From assembly GCA_948567375.1 (NCBI GenBank), contig OX419760.1, forward strand, positions 21,266,001 to 21,330,000: a DNA stretch of 64,000 bases. Direction: 5' to 3'. Below the pieces are notes generated by a model that saw nothing but the letters and a program-made list of their open reading frames with translations, had not been told where the DNA came from and searched no databases. Positions 23,159-33,225 of this stretch are shown here, piece after piece (positions within the stretch are counted from its first letter, which is position 1; the number at the start of each line of letters is the position of its first letter). Source of the DNA: Lunularia cruciata. Lineage: Eukaryota > Streptophyta > Marchantiopsida > Lunulariales > Lunulariaceae. The position numbers and the translations under genes are program-made.

Positions 23159-23434
23159 GAGGAGGAGTCTGTTAGGGCTACATGATTTAGGAGACATGCA
23201 TCTCCCATAGGATACCACAGATTCCACTTGATTACGATGATGTAGGACATTGGGTCAGGTAGGAGAGTTTAGTAGAGTAGCACGAGCGCTACACCCTCTG
23301 TCTATAGTGAGTCCTACTAATGAGACCATCTCTTCCTTACGCTCACTACATCTTATAGCAGTAGAGTGACTACCACTAGAGGTCTTGGATTATCAGCCTA
23401 AGGTCTTAGATTATCACCTTTATGTCTTGATAGG

Positions 23435-24095
23435 TTGCTATTTGCACAAGCATTGTGCACTGCCCCTTGCCTTTCCTCAAGAGGCTTGTCAGGGATGGTT
23501 TATGAGCACCTTAGAGATTGCTTCCAGGCAAATGATCCTTCTAGTGGTTTTACCAAGTTGTTTCAGGTGGCTGCAGCAGTAGCGAGAGGAGACACTCCTA
23601 TATCTGTTAGTCGGGTGTTAGGTGCTAGTCAAATTCTCGTGATGGAGAAGGACACGGGAGGCATTAGACTGATTGCTATTGGAGTGATCTTTTTGCGTTT
23701 GGTCAGTTGTACCATTGTCCTTCAACATCATTCTCACTTTCAACAACACCTTAGTCCACATCAGTTTGGAGTAGCTACACCTAGAGGATGTGAGGCTATT
23801 TCTTTAGGCATCAAAGCACTCCTAGATATCTATCCGGAGTGGGTCGTCCTACAAGTGGATATTGAGAACGCTTTTGATAGCATCTCACGTCCATCCATCT
23901 TTAGAGAGCTTAGGGAGGCTGGTGTATCCTTGGCAAGTCTCATTCGTTTTGTGCGGTCTTTTTATGGCTCTCCTACTTCTCTTTACTACCAGCATGGTGG
24001 TTCACAAGAGAGAGTCACTGTCTTGGAGTCAGCTAATGGTACACGTCAGGGAGATCCTTTGGGGGGCCCTTATTTGCCATGGATCACTTTAGAGC
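23435..24095 (+). pseudogene. R1 reverse transcriptase, N-terminal half
   Basis: Motifs seen: MEKDTGGIRLIAIG (RT motif 1/2), ATPRGCEAISLGIKALL, motif A VVLQVDIENAFDSIS with the first catalytic aspartate, and motif B GTRQGDPLGG. A one-base insertion in the G run at about 24059-24065 shifts the frame: the expected continuation (PLFAM.HFRA) is read in the next frame. The sequence then jumps to the 3' untranslated region before motif C, so the catalytic DD box is absent. Confidence 0.85.
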
Positions 24096-24200
24096 TACCC
24101 CATGTTACCTTTTTTGTCTCTCCCTTGTAAGGCTTGATGGGGTCTTCCCATCCTTCGTCTATCCTACGCGGTTGTCGCCTTTTTTCTACTAAACACCATC

Positions 24201-24352
24201 AAGTCTTTCGGTCAACTTAGAGTACTTGTTAAATCGATGCATCAACTTGGGAAACCTTTAAGTCGAAGTGCCAAACTTAGGGTGTCCTTAAGTCGAAGTG
24301 CGAACTTAGAGTACCATTAAAAGTCAAAGTGCCAATGTTCGGGTACAGTTAA
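24201..24352 (+). repeat. Five imperfect ~30-bp tandem units
   Basis: Units of the type AAGTCGAAGTGCCAAACTTAG followed by GGGTACCGTTA repeat with a period of 29-32 bases. The same unit makes up the ends of the inverted-repeat element at 62334-62944 and occurs twice at 49941-50014. Confidence 0.7.
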
Positions 24353-24596
24353 ATTCAACCTCCCCGGGGAGTAACCATGCCCTCAAGAGCTTCAAACGAA
24401 ACCTCTTTGAAGTGATGTCACTCATATATTCGCGGTGAGCGATATGATGTTTCTCCTGAGGGGAACATGTACTGCATTTGAGACGTGGAACTCTTACGAA
24501 AGGTAAGGGCACTTTAGTTTTTTATTTTATTGTATATTTTTATCGCTCATAGTGATACTTGTATGTGTGGTATTGACCAAGTACTCAAAGTACAGT

Positions 24597-24768
24597 GACT
24601 GACTTGAAATATTTAGTGCTTGCGAGTAACTCAAAAGGTATTAATGGGGTGAAAAGGCACTCACATAGAACACATGGGGGATGACTGACTTGAAATATTT
24701 AGTGCTTGGGAGTAACTCAAAAGGTATTAATGGGGCGAAAAGGTAATCACATTGAACACATGGAGGAT
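24597..24768 (+). repeat. 86-bp tandem duplication
   Basis: The unit beginning GACTGACTTGAAATATTTAG at 24597 is repeated from 24683 with only a few differences. No coding meaning is seen. Confidence 0.85.
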
Positions 24769-24909
24769 GGGAAGAAGACCCATCAAGCCCGTATCAAGAC
24801 CCCGTCAAGCCGTACAAGGTACAAGGGAGAGACAAGCGAGGTAGAATGGGGCTACGCCCCAATAGAGGTAATAATTGTCAACTACGAGACGGTGCAATGG
24901 ATTGGGCGT

Positions 24910-25102
24910 AGTTGTACCTTTTTGTTCTGCATTGTAGTGTGTTGTAAAAGGTATAATTACCAACTTAATTGTTTCAGTTGTACGTTTTTGTTCTGCATTG
25001 CTTTGGGTTGGGTCGTAGTATACATTACAACCCAATGCAATGCAGAACGAAGGGGGTGTGAGCTTGAAATTCATTCTAGTGAGGTCCTGACAACTGAAAC
25101 AA
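24910..25102. repeat. Foldback structure upstream of the P450
   Basis: Outer arms TTGTTTCAGTTGT (24969-24981) and ACAACTGAAACAA (25090-25102) are perfect complements. Inner arms of 21 bases (24990-25010 and 25028-25048) pair with one mismatch around a 17-base loop. The left arm is preceded by a direct copy of AGTTGTAC.TTTTTGTTCTGC at 24910-24934. It looks like a miniature inverted-repeat or foldback element just 15 bases before the P450 start codon. Confidence 0.75.
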
Positions 25103-25116
25103 GTTACCTCGTTGCA

Positions 25117-27002
25117 ATGGAATTCGGAGTCCAAAGCGTGAAAGTCCCCGCAATGTCACTGAACGGCACAGAATTCCACGCCTCTCTTCACTGCATAGAG
25201 GATGCTTATGTTGGGAGTCCAGTATACTCTCTTCTCGTTGCCATGGCTATTGCGGTGCTCGTGTTTTGGCTTCGAAACTCCACCCGTATTAATCCGGGAT
25301 CCTTCCAGTTATTGCTCCATCTCTCGGTCTGCTGCCAGGACCGAGGCCGTGACCCCTGGTAGGCTCTGTACTCTCCATGGGAAGCGAACCCTTTCATCAA
25401 ACACTGGCAAGATGGGCAGGTAGATATGGACCCATAATGACAGTGTACTTAGGGAACTTCCCTTTGGTCGTGATATCCAATGCAGAAATGGCTAAAGAGT
25501 TGTTGCATGACCAAGACCAAAGTTTCGCCTTTAGACATTATATGACTGCAGGAAAGTACCTGGGATTCAATTTCAGAAGCATAGCATTTGCTACGTACGG
25601 AGACCAATGGCGCGACATGCGGAAGCTCTACAATAAGACTCTTCTATCTCCTTCGAGTGTGCAGAAGTCGTGCGGTTACGAGAGCGTGAGATCAGAACAC
25701 TGATGTTGAATATGTATGTTTGCCACAAAGAAGGAAAGCCTGGGGCAAAGAAGGAAAGCCTGTGAACATCTCCAAAGCCTTCAGAGAATGGAGCACCACG
25801 ATTCTTTTGGCTTTGATTTTCGGAAGAAGCGGATTCGGGCTACAGAACCTGTCATGGCTAGCATCTATCATGAATGATTTTGGTCATCTATCTGGGAGGC
25901 TGATTCTCGCGGACTACTTTCCGGCTCTTCGAGGACTAGATATTCGAGGTATTTTTGGTAAAATTAAAACACTACAAGAGCAGATGAGACGATGCACTGC
26001 TTCCGTGCTTGACGAGTATAAGCTCAAGGCTGAAGGAAACTCAACGAACAATGAGGAGACTTGCCTAGCGGATAGTCGACTCAAAATGCTATCGGCTGGC
26101 GTGACGGACTTCGACGACGTTACAATGGCAATCTTTGTGAGTGTTCTGCACCCTTCGTCTCATTGCTATGAAATTTATCGTATCTGTACTTGCCATTTTT
26201 TCTCACAGCCCGCATGCAGGAAGAGAAGGATCTGACAGAAGTTTTGGACCATAGCATCGTGCGTTGATTCTGTGTGCATGCTTGATCTAACTACGCACAA
26301 GGACCTGGAAGATCTTTTGAGTAGATACATCATAATTCTCCACTGCACATGAATCCAGGATAACATAATAGGCGGCACAGAGCCACCTGCAATTGCAATG
26401 GACTGGACTATGGCGGAGCTGCTGCGCCACCCGGATATGGTACGAAGAGCACAGGAAGAAATGGATATAGTCATTGGGAGAAGTCGTGTTGTAACCGAAG
26501 CAGACATAACGAATCTTCCATTTATTCAAAATATTATCAAGGAAGCTCTCCGCTTGCATCCATCCCGCCCTTTAGGCATCTCCCATTCGAACATGAAGCC
26601 TTGTGAACTTAAAGGTTACCACATTCCAGCCAAGACAAGCATTGTTGTCAACCTCTGGGCCATAGGAAGGGATCCAAATCGTTGGGAAAATCCTTCAGAA
26701 TTCTATCCAGATCGATTCAATGACCCACGTAACTCTATGATTAATGCTTTCGGAAAATACCATGAGCTGATTCCATTTTCAGCTGGCCGCCGGGGATGCC
26801 CTGATATGCATCTGCCTACGGCAAGTATGAATCTTGCGGTGGCTAGTCTTCTGCATAGTTTTGATTAAAAACCCCTCGGGGTATTACCCAGGGAGATTGA
26901 CATGGAAGAGCCTAGAAACAGTGAATTCATCTGTCAACGACTGACGGATAATCTATGTACAGTTGTCCCGCGACTTCATTACGACCTCTACCAAACAGAT
27001 TG
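25117..27002 (+). pseudogene. Cytochrome P450 pseudogene, CYP71 clan (A-type), two exons
   Basis: Exon 1 (25117-26136) holds an N-terminal membrane anchor (LLVAMAIAVLVFWL), a proline-rich hinge LPGPRP followed by a stop, helix-C motif DQWRDMRK and the substrate-recognition region. Intron donor GTGAGT at 26137 and acceptor CCAG at 26355-26358, phase 0, in the position usual for this clan. Exon 2 (26359-27002) holds the I helix (GGTEPPA), K helix EALR (26542), FYPDRF and the heme loop FSAGRRGCPD (cysteine at 26797-26799). Lesions: stop/frameshift at the hinge, a one-base frameshift near 25661, a 20-bp tandem duplication at 25726-25765, a stop at 26866 in place of a conserved tryptophan, and glycine to aspartate after the heme cysteine. 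P450s of this clan oxidise specialised metabolites at the ER. The family is not assigned. Confidence 0.9.
25726..25762 (+). repeat. 20-bp tandem duplication inside P450 exon 1
   Basis: CAAAGAAGGAAAGCCTG occurs at 25726 and again at 25746. With a single copy the frame runs on from CHKEGKP into VNISKAF. With both copies the frame is lost. Confidence 0.9.
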
Positions 27003-27329
27003 AGTCAGGAATATCTCGAAGCACCTCAATATAAAAACGGTTGCAGGTAGATTATATATAGACACATAGTGTAGATCAATATAATAGAGAAGACCCTTGA
27101 ACCACAGCGAGTGATAGCCTACCATAGCCTCGTGATAACCTAGTATGTATTTACAATGCTCTAAGTTCATAAAGTTCGTGGCAGAAAGGTTTAGCTGATT
27201 CAGCTGGTTGACAAGAATATTCTCCATCTTGATATTTCTCTCACTAGTTTCACCTCTTGAGAATGTTGCCGTCCGTATCCCGTCAAGTATCAGTACATTC
27301 AGAATTCAGTGGTGTGTGAAAACTCACCA
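27003..27329. other. 3' flank of the P450, nothing recognised
   Basis: No coding frame or repeat was recognised between the P450 stop and the R2 fragment. Confidence 0.5.
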
Positions 27330-28219
27330 GACATACTTGCCTTAGAAGTTTTCAGGCACTTTCCCCTTCCCACATATTCTTCCTAGCTTCCACTTATTCG
27401 CACCAGCTACTTTCTCTACAGCGGTGAGGTTTTGTCTAGGTTTGGTCCACCCATCTGCATCTTCATTACTCACTTGTGAGTGTGGTTCTACACTAGATGC
27501 AGCAGTGGTCCACATGACACGGTGTCCTTTTGGAAGACAAAGGATAGCTACCCATGATGCCATTAGAGACCTAGTGTTTGCTATGGCATGAGAGAGTGGA
27601 TACTTGGCTTGGAGGGAGTATTCGTATGCTTTACAGACTACTCGTGTCAGGGCAGACTTATACTTGGTCCGAGATGATCAGGTGACAGTAGCAGATGTTG
27701 TGGTTACGGACCCTACGCAGGATACAGTTTTGGAGGGAGTGATTACCCATCCTCTTGGATGGGCGGCGAGTGCAGCAGCAGGTCGCAAGGTCTCCAAGTA
27801 TAGGGGCATGCAGCGAGGTCACCTCTTTGTTTCTCTAGCCTTGGAGTTATATGGAGCGATGGACACGGCATTTGACACATTTGTCAGGGAGTGCGCGAGA
27901 GCTTATCATGTTAGGCGTTAGGGGTACCACTCTCACTCTCATACTTAGTATCATACTTTAGACAGCGTGTTTCCATTGCTCTACAGAGGGCAGTGGTTGG
28001 TGCAATCCATAGGAGAGCAATCACATTAGGTGATGTTTCTTCGGATGCTCCAGTTGTGTGTAGACCGTACGACTTGCATAGCTCGGATATCTTAGGTGAG
28101 GTAGGGCAGATTTCTCATATAGACGCTATTGGGGCTTAACCCCATGTTACCGTTTTTGTCTCTCCCTTGTACGGCTTGATGGGGTCTTCCCATCCTCGTT
28201 TTCCTACGTGGTCGCCTTT
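27330..28219 (+). mobile_element. Non-LTR retrotransposon R, 5'-truncated copy R2
   Basis: Carries the region after RT (TAVRFCLGLVHP), the CCHC knuckle (CECGSTLDAAVVHMTRC, then ATHDAIRDLVF), the endonuclease and the element's 3' untranslated end with the conserved GATGGG/CCCATC stem-loop. Truncation of the 5' side fits target-primed reverse transcription. The exact 5' junction and target duplication could not be fixed by eye. Confidence 0.85.
27604..27921 (+). pseudogene. Restriction-like endonuclease domain of R2
   Basis: The frame (first codon TTG; a stop lies 6 codons upstream in ESGYLAWREY context) shows RADLYLVRDD, VADVVVTDPTQ, AAGRKVSKYRGMQ and LALELYGAMDTAFDTFVREC. These are the PD-(D/E)XK-type signature and the helix typical of plant RLE non-LTR elements. 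The C-terminal tail (RQRVSI.. type) continues after a frameshift near 27920 that is also present in R3. Confidence 0.8.
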
Positions 28220-28690
28220 TTTGTTCTTATTCTTCTTCGGTTTGCTAGTGGTACTAAATCCTCTCAAGACATTGAGTTTACTGGATAGGCAGAATCCTCC
28301 TTCCTTCCTTGGTCGAGATGTTGGCCAATAATTCGCATGATAATCATCACCAGAATTGGGACTCCTTCTAGGTGCCCACCGGGCAACTGGCAGACTCGGC
28401 CAGCTCGCTGTCTGAACGTGGAAAGTAATCCGAAGTAAGTCGAGTTAGTGAGCGCTCCTATCGCCCCAAATGTTGTCGTCGAGCCTTTTACGAAAAAAGG
28501 GCCTGTAAGGCGCGAGACTATAGGCCCTGTGCTTAAGATGTCGTTTAGACTCCTGTCCCTAGTAATCCAATCCATCTTCAACTCTTCCACCTCTCTTCTT
28601 CGCATTACTTTTATTTACATTTTCTTTTCAATCAGAAAGGACCGAGAGTCATTTTCTATTATTGCATATTAGGGAGATTTTTATCCTCCG
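28220..28690. other. Unassigned segment with higher G+C
   Basis: A minus-strand frame of 113 codons (28264-28605; stretches such as LNDILSTGPIVSRLTGPFF) is open, but I recognise no family. The base composition looks richer in G+C than its surroundings. An organellar insert or part of a host exon are possible readings, neither supported by a motif. Confidence 0.25.
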
Positions 28691-31641
28691 GACACAATAA
28701 AAAAAGCAGGGTTTCATGATGCTTGCTTCCAAGTTTCCGTCACCTCACCATTGACCATCAAGATATACGCAGTAGCATGTGACTGCAAAGTTTTAGTTTT
28801 TGATAGAATTGCCATGAGCTACAAAGACAACCAAAACCAATTCTATTCTGATAATAGAAATGCATTTCTTTTATCAAATAAAACCTTTATAATTCACTAT
28901 GCGTTCTAGTGAGGATTTAGCGAAATAAACTTAAGTGTTTGTGAAATATATGAGCGGAAATCAATCCTAAATTTCAGGTGCTTTTATGTCTTTTGCAAAC
29001 GTGAGATCCCAAATATAAGTAGTATGAAACCTTTTATGCTAAACAATTTCTTGTAACTCCTTGCACTTGCTTTGAATTCAATATTCTGGGATTTGTCACC
29101 ACCTCTTTTGCATTTCTTATCTCTTTCGTTATGAATTAGACTGGGTATTTGTGAGATATAACCCGCAAATTACATTTCGGCCATACTATATAGCTTGTAG
29201 TGTGTGTTGCACAACTATATGTTATATGCACAATGCTCCTTCCTCTACACGTTGCTTATTACCTCCAATTGCTTGCTCAAAAACCTTCTCTCCTCTTCTG
29301 GACTATGAGTGAAAAAAAAGTCTGAAACAAGAGACGAATTCCGTTGAAATGGATTTCAAATCTCTAAAGATAATTTTCTCTCCTTTATTTATTGAAGTGC
29401 AATTAAAAAAATGCCAATCATCTCTCATACTAATTGATGGTGTAGTATATAAGACCAGAACATTCAATTGATATATAATTTTTTTTATTATGGAATAAAT
29501 ATCTAATGCACAAGTCATTATAGTAGAAAATATATGCATTTATGACTTAACATACAATCAACTTTTTTATTACTAAAGAACTTATAGACCAGTCTTTTGT
29601 GCTAATCAGAATACTCAACTAAATACAAGCTTCTTTTGATAATTATTACTAACCAAATATGGTTACAAATCTCTCACCTTTAATTCATAATGTTCTTGTT
29701 GTATAATTATTCCGTAGCTAGATGAGCTAAAATTTCCTACGTGACTTTATTCAAATAATTCCTTTCCTTTGACAAATGCATTGAGAAACTACTCATGAAC
29801 TTTCTTATAGAATTGGGACTGCTGGGATTTAAGGTGTTGAACTACCTTCCTATGGAGTATCTTTGCTTTGAAGTTAATAATCAATTCCTAGAAAAGAAGC
29901 AACATGTTCCTTTATCAAAATGTTTTGTATTACTCTTTAGTCTTGTATTGTATTAAATTTTCTTCCAAACTTTTTATATTAGTAGCTCTTTCACCAAAAA
30001 GATCTAATGTTACAGTAATCTAGTATTGGTGATTTAAATAACTTCTATTCTCCCTTTGCACTCTCTTTGACCTAACATCTTCATCAGAAAAGAAATAATT
30101 AAAGGATATAATATTTGTACCCAAAGCAAATAATACCAAAGAGTAGCTTCAGCTGAGTCCACTCTCCAACTTGATTGCCTTTGTGACCAATCATTACAGA
30201 TGTTCTCATGATATTCTTTATGAGTTCCTTTGTGAATCCAATAGGTATTGGGACTATATTTATGTCATATGACCAAGCTCCTATGTAAGTTCTTTCATGA
30301 GCCAAATAAACAATGGGTCTATGTTGAAGACCTCCATAGTCTTGGAGGTAATGTTTTTAACTCAACTGTAAGCTTTTTGGAAATCAAGATTGAAATTATT
30401 TTTGACATGTAGATCACTCTTGGCACATCTTAAAACAATACACACAGTTTACAATATTTAACCCCATAAAGATAGGTGATTTTTGACATGCATCCATTTT
30501 TATCACTCATCTATAAGTCTTATGGGCATCATTCCTTACTATTATTACTATCTATATGTAGTTTTGGTATCATGAAGGATTAATTCATTCATTACTACAA
30601 CTTTATTGTGTTTGGAAAATGTTGATAACACCTTTAATTTTTTTGCAATATCAAATGCTTACCTTTGAAAAAGCTATGGATAACTCCAATAATCTTTTAT
30701 TTATTAGCACTCCAAAGCCTTAATGATTCTACTATCCTTCACTCATTCTTGGTGAATTTTTGAGATTCAATACCTGTATCACCCTTTTGATTTCCCTAGT
30801 TAAAGGTCTTTTCATATGTTTTTTCTATATAAAATTCTTTGTTATAAGTTGCAATTTTTCTTGCCTCAACTTCTTCTCTTTCCACCAATGCATCATTGTA
30901 TAAAGGGATTGATATTATTAAAAAAGCATATCTAAGCTTTCATAATACATATATACCTAACACTTATCTTTAAATTGTAAAAATTGAAAATTGGTTCTCT
31001 TTTTTCCAATTAAATCTACCTCCATTAAGAAGATTCTACACCTTCTTTTTTTTAATCTATTTTTTTATTTTCTTTGCCTCTTGAACTTCTGCTTATTGCA
31101 TCTATAGCAATTTGTTTACTAATTTCTATTTGATATTCTTGCACTTTATCATCTTTTGTAGACCAATTCTCTTTTGTTCAAGTTTTGAATAGGTACCTCT
31201 TCATTTAGCAAATCTGGATTTTTTGTAGAGGAAAAAACTTGGTTGTAGAACTTGTATCTATGCTTGTTCTGATAGTTACAAGCCAATTAGTTTCTCATTC
31301 AAGATTAACCTTTGATGGTTACTAAGAAAGCAAAAAAAAGACCAAGAAGGTGGAATGGGTGCGTGTAATATAGATGGAGGTATGTTTAGCACAGATTCTT
31401 ATACTATAGTACGTGGAGTAGATAAATTAAATTTTGTAGATTTTTATTTACATAGATGCCCACATGTAAAATCAAACTCTATGATATTACTCCAAGTGTA
31501 TATCAAATTTGGAGATAAGGTACCTTTAAGACTCAAGATATTTCTAAAGAACTTAATGAGTTTAATACTTTGAGGACATAAGAATCCCCAAGAGAAGCAC
31601 AAGAGAAGAAACACAAAAGACATACAAGATTTCATTCTTCA
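28691..31641. other. A+T-rich intergenic stretch, nothing recognised
   Basis: About 3 kb of A+T-rich sequence with only short frames. No transposon ends, tandem repeats or domains were recognised by eye. A 68-codon minus-strand frame at 30099-30305 has no recognisable motif. Confidence 0.5.
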
Positions 31642-31879
31642 AAAGGTGGAGTAGCTAGCACCAATGGAGATTAATGCCATCTAATGGAAACCACTTGGCC
31701 CTATAGGTAGGGAAAGATTATGAAAAAGCAGTGGTTACTTTTATTGTTTCCAAATTGAGCATTGCATTGGTGAATGTCTACTCAAGGATGGACAACCCTA
31801 ACAAATTGCCCAAATGGAGTTTGTTGGGGCATGATGATGAGGGAAACAAAGATTCCTAGTAGGAGAACTTGAGCAACCT
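31642..31879 (+). pseudogene. Family B gag scrap (zinc-knuckle region)
   Basis: Homologous to 11750-11980 of B1 (MEI.AI, then a decayed zinc knuckle, CLLKDGQP). It ends where the LTR of B2 begins, so B2 probably inserted into an older B copy. Confidence 0.75.
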
Positions 31880-32370
31880 TGTGACAATATGGAGTTTACT
31901 AATGAGTTACTCAAGATTAATGAAGTAGCAAATAAACCAAATTTAGCCTAGAATATTCTAAAAGTATCTAGGAAGCTACTTGGCATGTTCTAAGTATTGA
32001 GTAACGTAGTATGCCTAGTGATAACATCTAGGAAGAAGCTTCTTGGAAAGCTTCCCGACTAGTTTAGCTTGCACTTCAAGTAGGTAGCTTCTAGAAGAAA
32101 GCTTCTTGGGAAGCTTCCAACTAGCTTAGCTTGCAAGCCAAGTAGGTAGCTTCTAGAAGGAAGCTCCTTGAGAAGCTTCCCAATTAATTTGGCTTGCATT
32201 CCAAGACAGCAACTTTAGGAAACTTCTTGAGAAGCTTCTCAAGAGCCTTGTATGCTCCTTATAAATACCAAAGCCCAAGCTCATGCTAGGCATTTGGAGT
32301 TTTCCCACATTCAAGTGTCCCAATGTATATCATATTCTCCTATTTCTCTCCTCGGTCTAAATCTCTTACA
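31880..32370 (+). repeat. 5' LTR of B2
   Basis: Starts TGTGACAATATGGAG, ends ATCTCTTACA. It contains the GAAGCTTC palindromes and a TATA box (TTATAAATACC). An ~80 bp insertion relative to B1 lies near 31980-32030. Confidence 0.88.
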
Positions 32371-32639
32371 TTGGTATTAGAGTAGGAATGGGATGGATGA
32401 AATTTATGGACCACCAAATCCATTTTTGCCAAACCATTAAGATCTTTTTTGTTTTTTTTTCTACCCAAGCATCATTTCATGCAATTCATCACCTCATGCT
32501 TTGGGCAATTTTTTTTGAATGCAATCAACTTGTCCAAGGAACTCTTGGTACTTTTGATTGTGACTTATGGAGAACGGTGGACGTATTGCTTCTATGTGTT
32601 GATTTAGATAAATTGGGAGTAGTGTGATAGAGTAGTAGC

Positions 32640-33225
32640 TATGGCGGCAAGGCAATGCTTGAGGTTATCATTGTTATGTAGGAACAAATTGAGCACCTTA
32701 GTGGATTGTTGGATGAACAAGACCATCAATGACAAGAGCACATAGAGAGAGAATCATTTTGAAAAGGAGAAGAGCAAATCTTATTTCCAAAACCCAAAAT
32801 ATTTGATGGTAAGAATCTCTTGGGCATGGTGTAGAATTTTTTATTTGATTGTGAATGTTATTTCAAGGCTACAAATCTTCAAGATGAACAAAAATAGATT
32901 CTATTAGCTTCAAGCCAATTGGATGGAGCAACAGAACTATGGTAGCAATTCCGAGTGGAGTGAGTTGAATGGTAGTTTTTTTATGCCAATCTTGATATGG
33001 GAAGAATTCAAGTAATTGGAGGAATTCAAGCAAATAATTGGGCAATTCCAAGTGATAATGCTACATGAGTCGCATGAGATAAGGTGGCAGAGTTGAAGCA
33101 TATCGGTTCTATAAGAAGCTACATCATGCAATTCCAAAACACTTTTATGAAAATTCCAAATATATTGGATGGTGAAGCTCTGGAAAAAAATTGGAGGGGC
33201 TTGAAGTCACTTAGAAGAAGCCAAG
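32640..33225 (+). pseudogene. Family B gag (B2)
   Basis: Collinear with B1 gag with many stops. The helix ILDGEALEKNWRGLKS at 33150-33215 corresponds to EGEALDQFVRGLKA in B1. Confidence 0.75.

Larger units (their letters stand above)
22485..24183 (+). mobile_element. Non-LTR retrotransposon R, copy R1 with internal deletion
   Basis: Has the element's 5' untranslated part, the N-terminal zinc-finger protein start, the first half of RT and then, directly, the element's 3' untranslated end (CCCCATGTTACC to GTCGCC). Everything from the RT catalytic box through the endonuclease is missing. The 5' end is supported by homology with 61692-61922 and the 3' end by homology with 28141-28219 and 63556-63643. 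Confidence 0.85.
31880..33225 (+). mobile_element. Chromovirus family B, copy B2 (5' LTR and gag only)
   Basis: 5' LTR 31880-32370 (longer than other B LTRs at 491 bp), primer site TTGGTATTAGAGT at 32371, leader, then gag up to the LEEA helix region with a 39-bp deletion, cut at about 33225 at the junction with element D1. Confidence 0.85.

Noticed and set aside
22442-24200. TACTAAAC words near 22455 and 24186 as a target duplication of R1.
   Set aside because: The match is only 8 bases, the left word is not at the inferred 5' end, and such a short A+T-rich match is expected by chance.
24805-25134. Minus-strand frame of 109 codons and plus-strand frame of 218 codons upstream of the P450.
   Set aside because: Both run through the foldback and tandem duplications. 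Only the last part of the plus frame, from 25117, is P450.
27342-27563. Open minus-strand frame of 73 codons.
   Set aside because: It is the antisense of the knuckle region of R2, whose plus strand carries the recognisable C-x-C...H...C and HDAIRDLVF motifs.
30099-30305. Minus-strand frame of 68 codons as a small gene.
   Set aside because: No motif, no neighbours, no splice or promoter context. The length is within chance for this A+T-rich stretch.
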